From contig DF237199.1 of NCBI GenBank assembly GCA_000708835.1, positions 1 to 64,000 on the forward strand: a stretch of DNA of 64,000 nt, in the 5' to 3' direction. The stretch's first letter is position 1; every line of letters starts with the position of its first letter. The notes beneath the pieces were generated by a model. The model made no database searches and was not told the origin of the DNA. It was given only the letters and a program-made list of their open reading frames with translations. Made by a program: the position numbers and the translations under genes. Positions 33,719 through 44,659 of this stretch are shown here, in pieces. This DNA comes from Klebsormidium nitens. Lineage: Eukaryota; Streptophyta; Klebsormidiophyceae; Klebsormidiales; Klebsormidiaceae.

Positions 33719-36617
33719 TCAAGGAAAATGCGGATCCCTCTTATCGGCCAATTCTCCGTTGTTGTGGGCTATGACGAGCTCGAACAGCTGCCTTGAGTAT
33801 CTAAAACACCAGGTTCTGCACTTCTCCACTCCCCCACGCTCATACTTCTCCAGCTGCTCGGCACTTCTCACGACAGGTCCAGACGGGTCATCGCCAGTCA
33901 GAAAGGCGGCCACAAGGGAAGCCCTGCAAACGAAGCCGCACAAACGTCACGACAGGTTTGACGGGAGCAGCTGAAACAGCATGAGAAATGGGAAGTGGCA
34001 TGGCACCGCTGCCATGACTGCTGATGTATTTCTAGGAAGCGTCGTAGGTCAACGGTCCAATTTTGGTTCTTAGCTTACAGTCGCCGCAATTACACAGGCT
34101 CGAAAAGCCTGAAGGCGTCCACAAAAAAGTCTCTACGACTTGCCGCCGGACATCAGCTATCTACAATCTTCATCTTCATGAACCGGAAGCATTGTTAAGA
34201 CCTTCAAGCAGCGACTGCGAATCATCCAAAGTTGGACAACACAACGTTGGCGAAGCTCTGCAACCGTCAACCGTCAACCGGGACGACAGGCGAGAGGCTC
34301 ACCGTTCAGCGTCGATCTGCGAGAAGCCCTCGTTGTTCTTGTGACGCGCTTGCCGCAGCGCCTGTTCGTCACGGGTTTGCCGCCGGTAGAGGGCACACAG
34401 CCCCTTCATGCACAGCACGTCATCCTTGCCCATTGCCGCTGTCATGTCCCCCTCGGTTACCCAGTCCCCTGGGTGCTCCCGCTGGGGCTTCAACCCCAGC
34501 GCCCGCATCAAGGAGAAACCTCCTCCGTCCTCCTCAGAGTCCTCCATCATAGGCCCAGGCCCGCCTTCCCCTCCTCCTTCATCTTCCCCCTCCTCTTCGT
34601 TTTCTGACTCGGATCCCCCAACGTCGCTTCCGTCCCCGTCTCTTACGACCCTGTCGTCTGAAATGCTGTCCCGACTTGGGAGGCCGCTCCCCTCACTGTC
34701 TTCAATCCCGTCTGACTCCGTTCCTGACTCCGCTCCCCGCTTCCTCTTACCCCGCAATCGTCGACTTCTCCTTGGTGCCGCTTCTTGATGCTCTTCTTCC
34801 GCAGCGTCCCCCCTCTGCAAAGCCGCTCGTTTCCTGAGCGCCCTCTGCAGCATTGACTCCCCCCCGTTCTGCTTCTGTGCATCCTCCACCCGCTTTGAAC
34901 CCCCAACTTTCCGCAAACGTCCGTGTTCGTGTTCATTTTGTCCCCCCTCCCCCTCACTGACCTGCTCTCTCAGTTTCCGCTGCTGCCTTTGCCCCAGCGT
35001 CTCGTCATCATCGCTCTCCTCTTCTGATGCAAACATCTCCTCTCTCACGGTGGTCCCCGCCGCCTCCTTCTCCTGTGCTAGCCGCTTTGCGGGGGCTCCC
35101 TCCAAATCCGAGTCATCCTCCACAACGTTTCTGCCCCTCTTCCTGCCCCTGGTGTGAATAACAGCCTCAGGCTCCTCATCATCAGTTCCTTCCATTTCAC
35201 CTTTTCCCCCATGCGCATCCGTCTGCCCTTGGTTGCCAGTATCTGCATTTCCAAATGACAGCGCCCGTCTCACAGACTGCACTCCTTCCCTCGCCCCAGC
35301 AGTGCCGCCCTCCTGTCCCCGGGCATGCTGACCGCATTCTTCGATCGGCCCCCAAGCAACAATCACTTCCTCCTCCCTTTCTGCCTCAGCCAGCAGCACC
35401 CCCACCCTCTGCCAAGCAGCTGCCGCCCCGCTCTCCTGTGTTTCAGACACTGGCTCCAGGTTAACGCTTACAGGAGAGGACGGTCTTGCCATGCCTGCTT
35501 CTTCTTCCTGACCAAGAATCATTTGTTCATGCCCATTCAGGAGACCCCCAACTGTGACTGTCCTGATGGCCTGCCCGTCCTTTTCGGCGTTTACAGCTGC
35601 TACATCAGGTCTGACGAAGTTGTGCTCCCTACCAGCTTCAGGAGCATCTGGGCTAGAGAAGACGGGGGCCTCCAGAACTTTCCTGGGAGAACGCGGTATG
35701 ACCTCCTCATTCTTCTCTGGTGTAACTGGCGCCAGATTCTTGTGCCCAGGGACCACCTTTGACACCAGATCCTGGTCTTGGCCAGAATTTAGCAGTGCAT
35801 CCCTCCCAACAGCGTCAACATTGCCACCATCGACCGTCCTGTGCTCTTCCACCTTCCGCTTGAAAGCCCGCAGCTCTGCTAGCTCCTGGTCTCTCTCCTC
35901 TACTTGCTGCTTCAGCACTTGAATCACTACAATCTTCGCCGCCAGCTCTGTCTTCGCTTGCATCAGTGAGGCCGCCAGCCCCGACGCCTCGCTGTCCCGC
36001 TCCAGCATCTGCGTCTGCCACTCGTCCCTCTCCCTCGCATGCGCGACCCTCTCCTCTTCCAATTGCGCCCCTGGCTCCGTTGCCCTGACGAAGACCTCCC
36101 TTTCAGACTCCCCTACCTGCGTCATGGCTCGATTGTCCTTGGAACCACCTCTGGCGTCTCCTGGAGGGGCTGGACCAGCGCCAGCATTGCCTTTTGCGTT
36201 TTCCTCTCCTTCCTCCCGGGTCATCACTTCCTCTTGGCCCTCTATTGACGCATTATGCAGCTTTGCGGTCTGACCTTCCCGTAACCGCCCACCAGCTTCT
36301 TCTGTAGAGAGCTCCTTTTCTGGACCATCCCCTCCCGTTTCTGCAGCTGCTGCAGCACCTTGATTTTCGGGAGAGACTCTCAAAGTTTCTCCGTTTTGGT
36401 GACCCTCAAAGCCTGCTGCAGCTAGACCCAGCTCCCGCTCTGCGTACTGTGAGCATTCTTGCTTGTGAAAGGGCAACCTTGCAGCATGCAGCGACTTCCC
36501 GCACCCTGGACAATCCAGGAAGGACGAGCCCCCGGGCCCGCGGACAGGCCGCGTAGCAGTCCACCCTAGCTGAGGCCGCTTCTTGCCAAGACCTGAAGGG
36601 CTCCGGGCTGCCGCCAT
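33719..36617 (-). CDS. C2HC zinc-finger, coiled-coil, acidic nuclear protein (2 exons, 839 aa)
   Basis: Minus-strand exons are 36617..34303 and 33923..33719, joined in phase 2 with donor GTGAGC and acceptor TTTGCAG. Residues 40-65 hold CPGCGKSLHAARLPFHKQEC, a C-x2-C-x11-H-x3-C finger like UBZ4/C2HC fingers that bind ubiquitin or nucleic acid. Further on is a heptad-like Glu/Arg/Leu segment (EERVAHARERDEWQTQML, then QVLKQQVEERDQELAEL), probably a coiled coil. The centre is acidic and Ser-rich with basic patches (RRSRRLRGKRKRG) resembling nuclear localisation signals. The C-terminal 110 residues form a conserved-looking module with LCALYRRQT, NEGFSQIDAER, AAFLTGDDPSG and CRTWCFRYSRQLF. I associate that module with uncharacterised land-plant nuclear proteins, from memory only. 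The start codon follows an upstream in-frame stretch that lacks a better Met, and I chose MAAARSP. Function unknown. Confidence 0.75.
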
Positions 36618-37154
36618 GATGCTGCCAGGCTGCCAACAAAGGTTCCTGTACACTGTCAACAGTCCCTCAGTTTTATACCTATGGACCAGTAGTAGTAGGT
36701 ATGGTAGCTCTGCCTGGTGATCTGTGCAAGACATGACGCGTGAGCTGGTTATGCTCCGGGTTACGATATAACCCTCCAAAAGCGCCCAGCAGTACACTGC
36801 ACAGTTTCTGGTTTGGGTCCGGTTAGATATTCACATCAAGGGGTTCGGTTCAGAACACGATCGGACGGTCGAGACCGTGCATGAAGAAGTCCCCGAGTTG
36901 TGCCCATATGCTCGACAGAATGTTTGAAGAGGAAAGCTCCGTGCTTTGCATAAGCCACATTTCAGTTGTGAACAGCAGGCCCACTGGCTTTGAGAGAGGG
37001 GCGGCCAATTGCCGCCGTTGGCGGGGAGAGATGCATGGCGGCACTGTTTCTATGTTTCAACCCACTCCAGTTAGACAAAGTAAGACTTTGCAGACGTGCC
37101 TGCAATCTCTGGCTAGCAAAACAAGTTGAACCTGGAAAGCTGATAAGGTGCACA
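36618..37154. other. Divergent promoter region
   Basis: Head-to-head spacer between the minus-strand C2HC gene and the plus-strand open frames that begin at 37155. It includes a small hairpin GGGTTA-CGATA-TAACCC at about 36759. No gene supported. Confidence 0.4.
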
Positions 37155-37975
37155 ATGGAGGCGCCCGCGTTGCTGTCAGCCCAGGCACCTCCGTTTCAAA
37201 GAAAACTCCGAGAGGGATTGGGAAGAAGCAGACGACCCGTCCGTCGGTCTGCCGAGGCTAGTAGACGGAGAAGCTCCAGTGACTCCAGAGTTAAGAAGAA
37301 AGAGGAGACGGGCCCACCTAGCGAGTCCCTTACTTTCCAACGAGAAGAAGGAGTCTGACGGCAGGTTGCGTGGGGGTACTCGAGAGTTAGATGGCTTTTA
37401 TGAGGCGATTGGCGGGGAAAGGGCAGATGGGGATGATCCATCGGCTGTCTCCACAAGCGGGAGGTTTGATGAGAGGATCAAGGAGGTCGTGAGGGCGGTT
37501 ATAGCTCCTTATGAAAGCAAAGTGGAAATTTTGTCAAGGGAGGTGCTTCGGCTTCGAGAGAGAGTTGATCACATCAGCATTAGGGCCCTATTAGATGATG
37601 CTCGAGCAAAGGTCCTTTGGCTCCTTAATCTCCGCCGTTAAGACGAAAAAGTTGTCCTCAGACACAAGAACGAACTGAACAATATGGGTTTAGCAGACGA
37701 GCACATAAGATTTCTGCTGAGCGCGAAGAAGGGGGACAACGTCCTAAGGAGCCGTGCAAACAGAGCTGCCCACGATTTCCCCTGGACAGACATTGCCTCT
37801 GTTGTCAACCGTTCCGATGAGGGGCGTGCGACCGCAGCTTGCACACATCTTCAAGTTTTGCTACGTCGGCCGTGCCTGGTACCACACCAACTCAGTCCGC
37901 CTTGACAAGGCGCCAGGCGAGTTGTGGTCGATGAGACTGGGCCGGTGGGTGCGGTGGGGGAGCGTCTGAGGCCAG
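37155..37975 (+). pseudogene. Possible decayed or mis-spliced gene with coiled-coil segment
   Basis: Two overlapping frames look coding. From ATG 37155 one frame reads a basic Ser/Arg-rich start, MEAPALLSAQ, and stops at 37358. A second frame, open from 37149, carries DWEEADDPSVGLPRLVDGE, then RIKEVVRAVIAPYESKVEIL and LREVLRLRERVDHI-like heptads, and stops at a TAA (37639-37641). The same frame continues past that stop with ELNNMGLADEHIRFLLSAKK and HDFPWTDIASVVNRS. A final slip would be needed to reach QLAHIFKFCYVGRAWYHTNS in another frame near 37835. No splice sites that remove the stop were found. Either a pseudogene or a gene with introns I could not place. Family not recognised. Confidence 0.4.
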
Positions 37976-40963
37976 GATAGGTGCGGTTCGTTCTGAGACC
38001 AGTGAATGCACAAGCTTTTCGAAGAGTGGGAAAGATAATCTCTCATTACTGTCTGCGAAGACTTGTAATTATGCTTTTAAAATGCTCGATATATTAAGGC
38101 TATCAATGTGGATCAGCCAGCACAAGTCGAAGCTGCTCAATCTTCCGTTACATCCTCCCTGTCAGCGAGCTGACTCTACTTGGTCCTGGCTTGCTCTCTT
38201 GCTCCGTCAACAGACTCTGGACGTTCCTATCCAGATTCATTTTGTCCCGCGGACGAGAACGGGGCACTCTTTTCTTTCTTACAGGCATCTTACGCATTCA
38301 AGTCGGCCATCTTCCTGAACGGCCGCTGCTGCTTCCTCTAATTCAACTTCCAATACAACCAGAACAGACGAGACCCACAAAGTTTTCAACCCAGAATATC
38401 AATCGGTATTTCCACTCTGCAGGAGACTGCAGCAACGGCAAGATTTTGCGGCCGCGCACATTTGAGGCCCTTCTCGCCGTTTGCTTCAGCGTGGGTGCTC
38501 CATCATCTTGCTTTCCGTCTCCTCGGGCGCGCAGCAACGGGGAAGCAACGGGGAGGTGGGTCACTTGCTGACAGAATCGGACGTACCCTCCCGTCTCAAC
38601 CGTGCGGCGACGGCTGAAGTTGTAAATCTCCTCGACCTGCAAGAGCGGTTGCTATTCACATATTCAAAGATCTCCGGCCCGACCGATGACATGCTCTAGT
38701 AACGGACAGATGGTTCTCGCAGTGGAAGTTCAGGCATATTGAAACCGGTTGTCAATGTCTTCGGCTGCCCTAAACTTCTGAACTTTGGGAGTTTCGAGTT
38801 TGAATTCTAGAAATTCTACATTAAAGCCATGATGATTTATGAAGAGGCACGACTTTCTGGTCCACGCTTGTTCGGAGATACCGTCTGGCCATGGCAGCCC
38901 GTATTGGGCGAAGTCTCCGCGTTGGAAGCTTTGATCGTTAGGCGGGTCGAATTTAATTTCCGGGTTCCGGTCCTACCCCCTTTTGGGTGGGTCGGTCGGT
39001 CGGGAAGAAATAATAGTTGGTTTTTTGCTAGTATGTTTGAAATATGAAATGATATGGAATATTTTTGGGGCAAGAACTTCATTCTTGGCCCAGATTTCAT
39101 TATTTTCAATCCAAAATGACCCAATATCGGGATATCTGGGCCAAAATACTGACTATATTTATTATTTTCCCCCAAAATCCTTCGGATTTTGGATCGGTCG
39201 GGGACCGGAAACCGGGATTTAACTTCGAGTCGCCTTATCCACAGTTTACTTTCCCTCGTGTGTGAGCATCTCTTAACCCTGTCAGGGGCCGTAGGAATCA
39301 TGCTGTACGCTGAAGTCGGGGCTCGCGAGATTCTTACGATTCACGCTGTTTCGCGTGTGAGCACCCATCAGATGGTGTCAGAATCATTCTGCAGGGATAT
39401 TCGGGCTGATTGGGCGTAATAGCTTTGTGCAGGTTGTGGCTCGGCGTGCTGCGCACCAGCTCGGCTTCTCCCGCAGAATCAGCCAAAGACTCTGTGGCAT
39501 ACGACCGGGAAAAGGACTGGGGGCGGTGTTTCGAAAAGCATCTGAAAGATTCAGTCGAATTCTGACTCGGACGATGAGTAGGCGTCAAGCTGCCTGATTT
39601 GCAGAGGACTATCCTCAAAGCACTGCTTGCAACCCAACACAGTGTCAACAGCGAGGATCCTTCTTCTACGTAAAGCACTCTGACGGGCTACTTCAGTGAA
39701 ATTTGTTCCGTACTTAGTACTGAATCCTGAGCTAAACTGTCCCGATTGCAACAGAATGATTCACAAGCTCCAACTCGATGCTCTGAAGGTCTCCGTATGA
39801 TAACCTGACTTCCCCAGGTCCGCTTTGTGACTCGAACACCCTCGTATCGACGCTGGGTCCGATTAGAGAATGTGAACCCGAACAAGCGTCACTGGGCGGC
39901 ATGATTGCAGAGCTCCAGAGCTTGAGACAAGGACGTTTTAACAATTCATGCAATTTGTTGCAGAAAAGGATATCTGTGGCTGCTTATAATTATTCGATTG
40001 TCCAATTAGTACTGACGTTATTCAGTTGTCCGATTAGTACTGACGATCTAAGAAGTAGCGGACGGTCTCAATTCTCGATCGTATTTTCAGGCTTTAATTC
40101 GACACGTACCCACCATCAGCATGTGCGATGTAAACAGAGATCATGCATGATCCACGGCCGGCGTGCGTGCCGCCGGCCACACGTACGCCCAGGTATAACC
40201 TGCCATGAGTATTAGGCAACTATTGATCAGGATCGTACTAGCTTATAACCAAGAATCTGAAAGCTGCGTGGCCACAGCCGCGCTCAGACATGTGAGCTTC
40301 AAGGGTAAATTCGTTGTCCATGCATACCTTCAGCTAGAGTATGGATTACTGCATGCGCCGGGTGCGTCGTACTAATTCTTCGTCAAATACAATCAAGTAT
40401 TGTCTCCACATGGAATTTGCACGATCCACATGTACTAACGTTGGAACACAATTCAGGGTTGAGACAGATAGAGCTCGTATGCAGAGATACCGACCCATTA
40501 AATATCAACCGCAACTCCTCACAAGGGGAGCTGCAAGCTGCAAATGTGACCCAAGTTCTACTCAAGTACTACAAACTAAATGCACACTGATGAAGCGGAC
40601 TCGATTACAAGAGAAGCCATACTACATAGACGGCGATTGAAGGCATGATTGCCAGTAAAGATAATACTTTCATGCAGAAAATGTCCCATCGCGCCAATGA
40701 AGTCAATGTCCCCAAACTACAATCACGACATGGCACCATCCTTGGTCTTATTGTTCGTGCAGGACTACCTTGCCCGTACTCAAGCCAGATCCTGATTATG
40801 TACTGTTGACATGTTCAAAGCGAACTGGGCTCAAAGAAGTTGGCAGATCGGGTAATATCCTCCGCCCCAAGGAGGTGCCCCGTTTCTTAACGACCTGAAA
40901 CGTTTCGAACTTATTTGCTAACTCCATAAGACAAGGCCGCTGGTGCTTCCCAAGTTCAATCGC
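37976..40963. other. Gene-poor stretch with a MITE and small palindromes
   Basis: Apart from the MITE at 38941-39234 I see no supported gene. Other structure: a near-duplicate TTGTCCAATTAGTACTGACG / TTGTCCGATTAGTACTGACG at about 39997-40044; a perfect palindrome GATCATGCATGATC at 40139-40152; and GGCCGGC...GCCGGCC just after it. Short ORFs here have no coding signature I can defend. Confidence 0.5.
38941..39234. mobile_element. Non-autonomous MITE, PIF/Harbinger-like
   Basis: A 294-bp AT-rich element bounded by terminal inverted repeats of about 33 bp. The left end starts GGCGGGTCGAATTTAATTTC and the right end, reverse-complemented, starts GGCGACTCGAAGTTAAATCC; both run into TTCCGGTCC and differ at about seven sites. 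The element is flanked by TTA on both sides (38938-38940 and 39235-39237), the 3-bp target duplication characteristic of PIF/Harbinger transposons. No transposase is encoded. Confidence 0.75.
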
Positions 40964-43951
40964 CTAGTAAGGGACGTTTCGGGGCAGGTTGTTATTTACG
41001 TTCGCCTTCATCATCACCCGGGTCCGTTGCTGCTCCAGCCGCCGCGCCTGCTTGACACCCTGGTCTGTGGCCGATGTCCACTGGTGCTGCTTTGTGGCCA
41101 GCCCCAGAGCACGGTACCTGGAAAACAAATAAGAAGCCGTATTTGCAAAGCTCTCGTGAAAACACGGCAAAGCTTTCAATGCATAAGAAACTGAGGCCAG
41201 AGAAATTTGTGACACTGAGGCAAAGAAGCAGAAACTGTAGATCTCAATACTTACAGCTTTGCATAGCCCCAACAACAGGAACCATTATGAGCACAGTCTG
41301 ACCGCATACGCCTTAGAGCGTGCTTTGCGAGCTTCCTAGAGCCAGTTGAACAACTCCCAGCGCAGGGCTGGTTCCAGTCCTTTACGTCAGCTTGGTCGTG
41401 CCCTTCCAAGGAAAGGCAAAAAACAGTGCAGGCCTCACCTTCCGACGACCTGGTTTACAAGCGCCACCTCGCGCCGCTCATTAGGCCGGTGCCGCTGCTT
41501 GTAGTAGCGCGCAAACTCCCGCGATCCAATTACCTTGGACGACTCCCCCGAAGAATCCGTGATGATGAGCTCGGTTCCAGTCTCCGACAGCGCGAGACCC
41601 GGCTCAGCGCCGTTCGCAGAGACAAGCTGCATGTGGTCGGCATCCGCGTAACTGCAAAGAAAGAAAAGAAACGGCTCGGTTTGTCCAATTTCTTCTGAAG
41701 TGTTCTGCTTCCGAACAGACTCACCATGTATGTTAGCTCTGATCAAGAACTAGACAGAACACCGACCCGACTGCAAAATGGAATTCTATTTCAGCGTCTT
41801 ACAGAACCTCGATTCAATGAAAAGTGCATACGCAACAGAGGATCCGAACCCTGATTTTTAACGGAAAAACGGAGGATATTCGAGCGATAGCAGCTACTAG
41901 AATATCCTCCCCCTTGGAAGTTTTGCATGTAGGGTTTTGTATGGGGTTAAGGGTTTTCCGTTTTCGAAGCAGGGAACTTGCTGAGCTTAGTAGGGGAATA
42001 GTCTACCAATTTTGGAACATGTCACGTCGATAAGATAGGCAAACATCCAGGGCAAGAAGGTCCAAGAATGATTCAAAAAGCCGATCGCACATGACAGGGC
42101 TGCCCACCTGGAGGAGAAGTCATAGAAGGCTGCCAGCTCCTCGTCAGGCCCGTCTTCGTACGGCAACTTGCAGTGGCTCTTATCGGCCATGTGCTTCCGC
42201 GCGGCCTCCATGCTGCTGAAGTGACGCCCGCTCGTGTCACACAGCAGGCACATGTGAGCTACCGACACCTGCAGTGAAATGGGCTTGATCAGTGAAGGAT
42301 CGCCCGACTAAGGACCATGCAAATCAGATGATAATGAGAGTGTGTACTTTAGTAAACAGGGTTGGATTGCCCATGACTTTGAAAGGTGAAGGAAGCCAAC
42401 CTACCAATCTCAAGGAACTCAGGCACCAGGTAGAGAAGAAGACACGAACACACGCCAGCATCAGACAGCAATATAAAAGGTGGCCTATTTTAGAGCGACT
42501 CAATCTAAATCCAGGGAGGCAACCAGCCAAAAGAAAGACCTTTCTGTTGGACATAAGTTAGAAAGAGGTTGTCCCCTGCCGTAAGGGATCGCCATACAGA
42601 CTGCTGTACAACGATGCCAGCCCCCTCACCTTGAACCCCAGATACTGCAGCATGCCCGTGAGGTCCTTGACATACTCCACGTCCGGTATGAAGAACCCAT
42701 GGGCCGAGTGCATGTGCGCCACACATGCCTCCACGTCCCCCTTGTGATCCTTCCCGCAGAACAGGCACTGCGTTGGGTCCCACTCAGGCCCGTCCTCTTC
42801 CATAGACGTGCTCTCCTCGCCCCTCCGCTCATGCGCCGCCCCTGCAGCCTCCTCTTCTACTTCGTCCCCATCAACCTCCTCCCAGTCGCTATCCTCACTT
42901 TCCTCTTCCTTTTCTAATTCTTTGCCTCGCTGCGCCCCATTCTCTACCGGTGCGCGCACAGGCGCAGGCCGGATCTTTGCCTCAGGTGCTGCAGAACCCT
43001 CGGGCGCCGCAGCCGCTCTTTTGAGGTGTTGTTTTGTGAGCAGGTGCTGCTTGTACGCCTGCTCGCTCGAGTACTGCTTTCCACATAGCGTGCATGTGTA
43101 CAGAAGCCGCTCTGCAGTGGTCGCCTCTGCTGCGAGCGCCTCCCGCCGCTTCTCAAACCACGCATCAGTAACGCCGGGGAGACCGGCAACCTGGAGGAGA
43201 AGGGTGGTGGTGTAAGAGCCTAAAAACTTAGGGAGCCCCAAGACGCACTACTTTGAATTGCCAGGCAGCCAAAGATAGGGAGAAATTCCAGCGGGGAAAG
43301 AGACCAACAATGGCATGCAGACTCGGACACAGCCGAAGCAGAGGTCTTGAAGCCCTTCCGAAGCGCGTGAGAGGATTGACTCTTTGACGCGCTAGGTTTG
43401 ACCGCTTGACCACAACCCAAATTGAGCACAAGGTGTCAGAACCCTTGATCTCAGTGAAGCACTGGTGTCACGACGTCAAGCAGCTAAAGCTGGTGGTGAT
43501 TCGTTGTCATGCCTGGCAGTGCAACAGTAAACTCTTGCTTGCTTCAGTAAACTCTATGCTTGCTTGCTTCAGTAAACGTGTCACAAGTACAACTATGCAA
43601 CGCTCACTTTGCAGCCAGGCAAACATCGGCAGAAAGAAACTGCCATTTTGATACGATAACATGCTTGCACCATTACCATAAACAGGCTTAGTTTCGGAAT
43701 ATTGTCACTGTGTTCACAACCAAAACATTGGATGCAGCATGCAGGCTTGCAGATGGTGGCAATCTCCTCAAAAAGAAACCAGCAACTACCTAACCCTAAA
43801 AAACAGGGTGGTTGGCCAGCCAGAGTAGAAAAAGGAAACTTGCCTTGCGCTTCAGATTATACCGATGCCAGTCGCACCTGTAGTGGACCTTTTGAGCAGC
43901 TTCATCTGAAAAGGTCACGTTACAAGCGTTGCAGGTCATAGCGGTGGCCAT
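40964..43951 (-). CDS. REI1: REI1/ZNF622-like C2H2 zinc-finger protein, cytoplasmic 60S maturation factor (5 exons, 398 aa)
   Basis: Minus-strand exons are 43951..43844, 43190..42630, 42268..42108, 41651..41439 and 41117..40964, all phase-consistent and ending in TAG. The N-terminus TCNACNVTFSDEAAQKVHYR followed by CDWHRYNLKRK is diagnostic of the Rei1/ZNF622 family. Further zinc fingers read CTLCGKQYSSEQAYKQHLLT, CLFCGKDH...H and CLLCDTSGRHF...AARKHM. The C-terminal region has REFARYYKQRHRP and YRALGLATKQ, as in family members. These proteins work on late cytoplasmic pre-60S particles, helping release of Arx1-type export factors. Length is close to yeast Rei1. An acidic linker (about residues 100-145) separates fingers. 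The first intron begins GC rather than GT. The C-terminus ends MKANVNNNLPRNVPY, slightly different from the usual family ending. Confidence 0.92.
41860..41962. repeat. Imperfect foldback sequence inside a REI1 intron
   Basis: GGAGGATATTC (41871-41881) pairs with GAATATCCTCC (41900-41910); outside it, AACGGAAAA (41860-41868) pairs with TTTTCCGTT near 41954-41962. It sits in the 41652-42107 intron. It may be a degraded small inverted-repeat element. Confidence 0.5.
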
Positions 43952-44659
43952 CGAAACCCTTGCCTGCAGCAGCCAAATCCAGAAGATGTCGAACCACCCC
44001 CGGATCGAAGCAAAAAGGGGGCGATCTCCCTCCAAACCACAGTGCTGAAAGGCGCTGCCAAGAAGGAAGGTGAAAGCAACGGAAGCTGGGAACTGGAGCT
44101 TGAAAAAGTCTGCAATAGGTACCAGGTCCATGATCGATGGAGACTCTGTTTCGAGGAAGTTCTGAAGATCTTGATAAAGGTGCCAAGTGGAAAAGTGCTG
44201 ACTCACACATGTGGAACTTGCTGTGTTTAGAAGCTCGTATAGGACACATGTTCTCTGGATTTCAGCAGCTCACCATTTTATGCATGATTCGATGCGTACT
44301 ACACAAGTAGAACACAAGTGAAATTGGAATAATGAAAAATGTGGGAGCGCCTATCGGATCCAACTTTCGTCGCTTTTTCGTGCGTCCCGAAATTTTGTAG
44401 ATTGTTGGAAAGGGGTGGAAATGGGCGTAAACAGACGGAAATTGGCATGTCTAGCTAGCAGAAGACGCGCTACTGCAACTCCATTGCAATGCAGGGCAGG
44501 CTGCCAGTGCAAGCTTCAGCTTCATGGCGAAAGGACTGACTGCATAAGAACAGCCTCATTGGATTTTGTCAGCATTGTCTACTTCGCTTCTTTGCGAAAT
44601 TCTCCATCATTCCACGCAGCTCATTTCCAGTGCTATAAAAACCTTCCTTCTGCTTTCAG
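43952..44659. other. Divergent spacer between REI1 and pirin A
   Basis: Upstream region of both genes. The bases TTCTGCTTTCAG directly before the pirin ATG at 44660 look like a 3' splice site, so a 5' UTR intron or another upstream exon is possible. No further gene supported. Confidence 0.4.

Noticed and set aside
39760-39890. Possible tRNA because of a TGTTCGAGTCA-like word on the minus strand
   Set aside because: No A box, no acceptor stem and no cloverleaf could be drawn.
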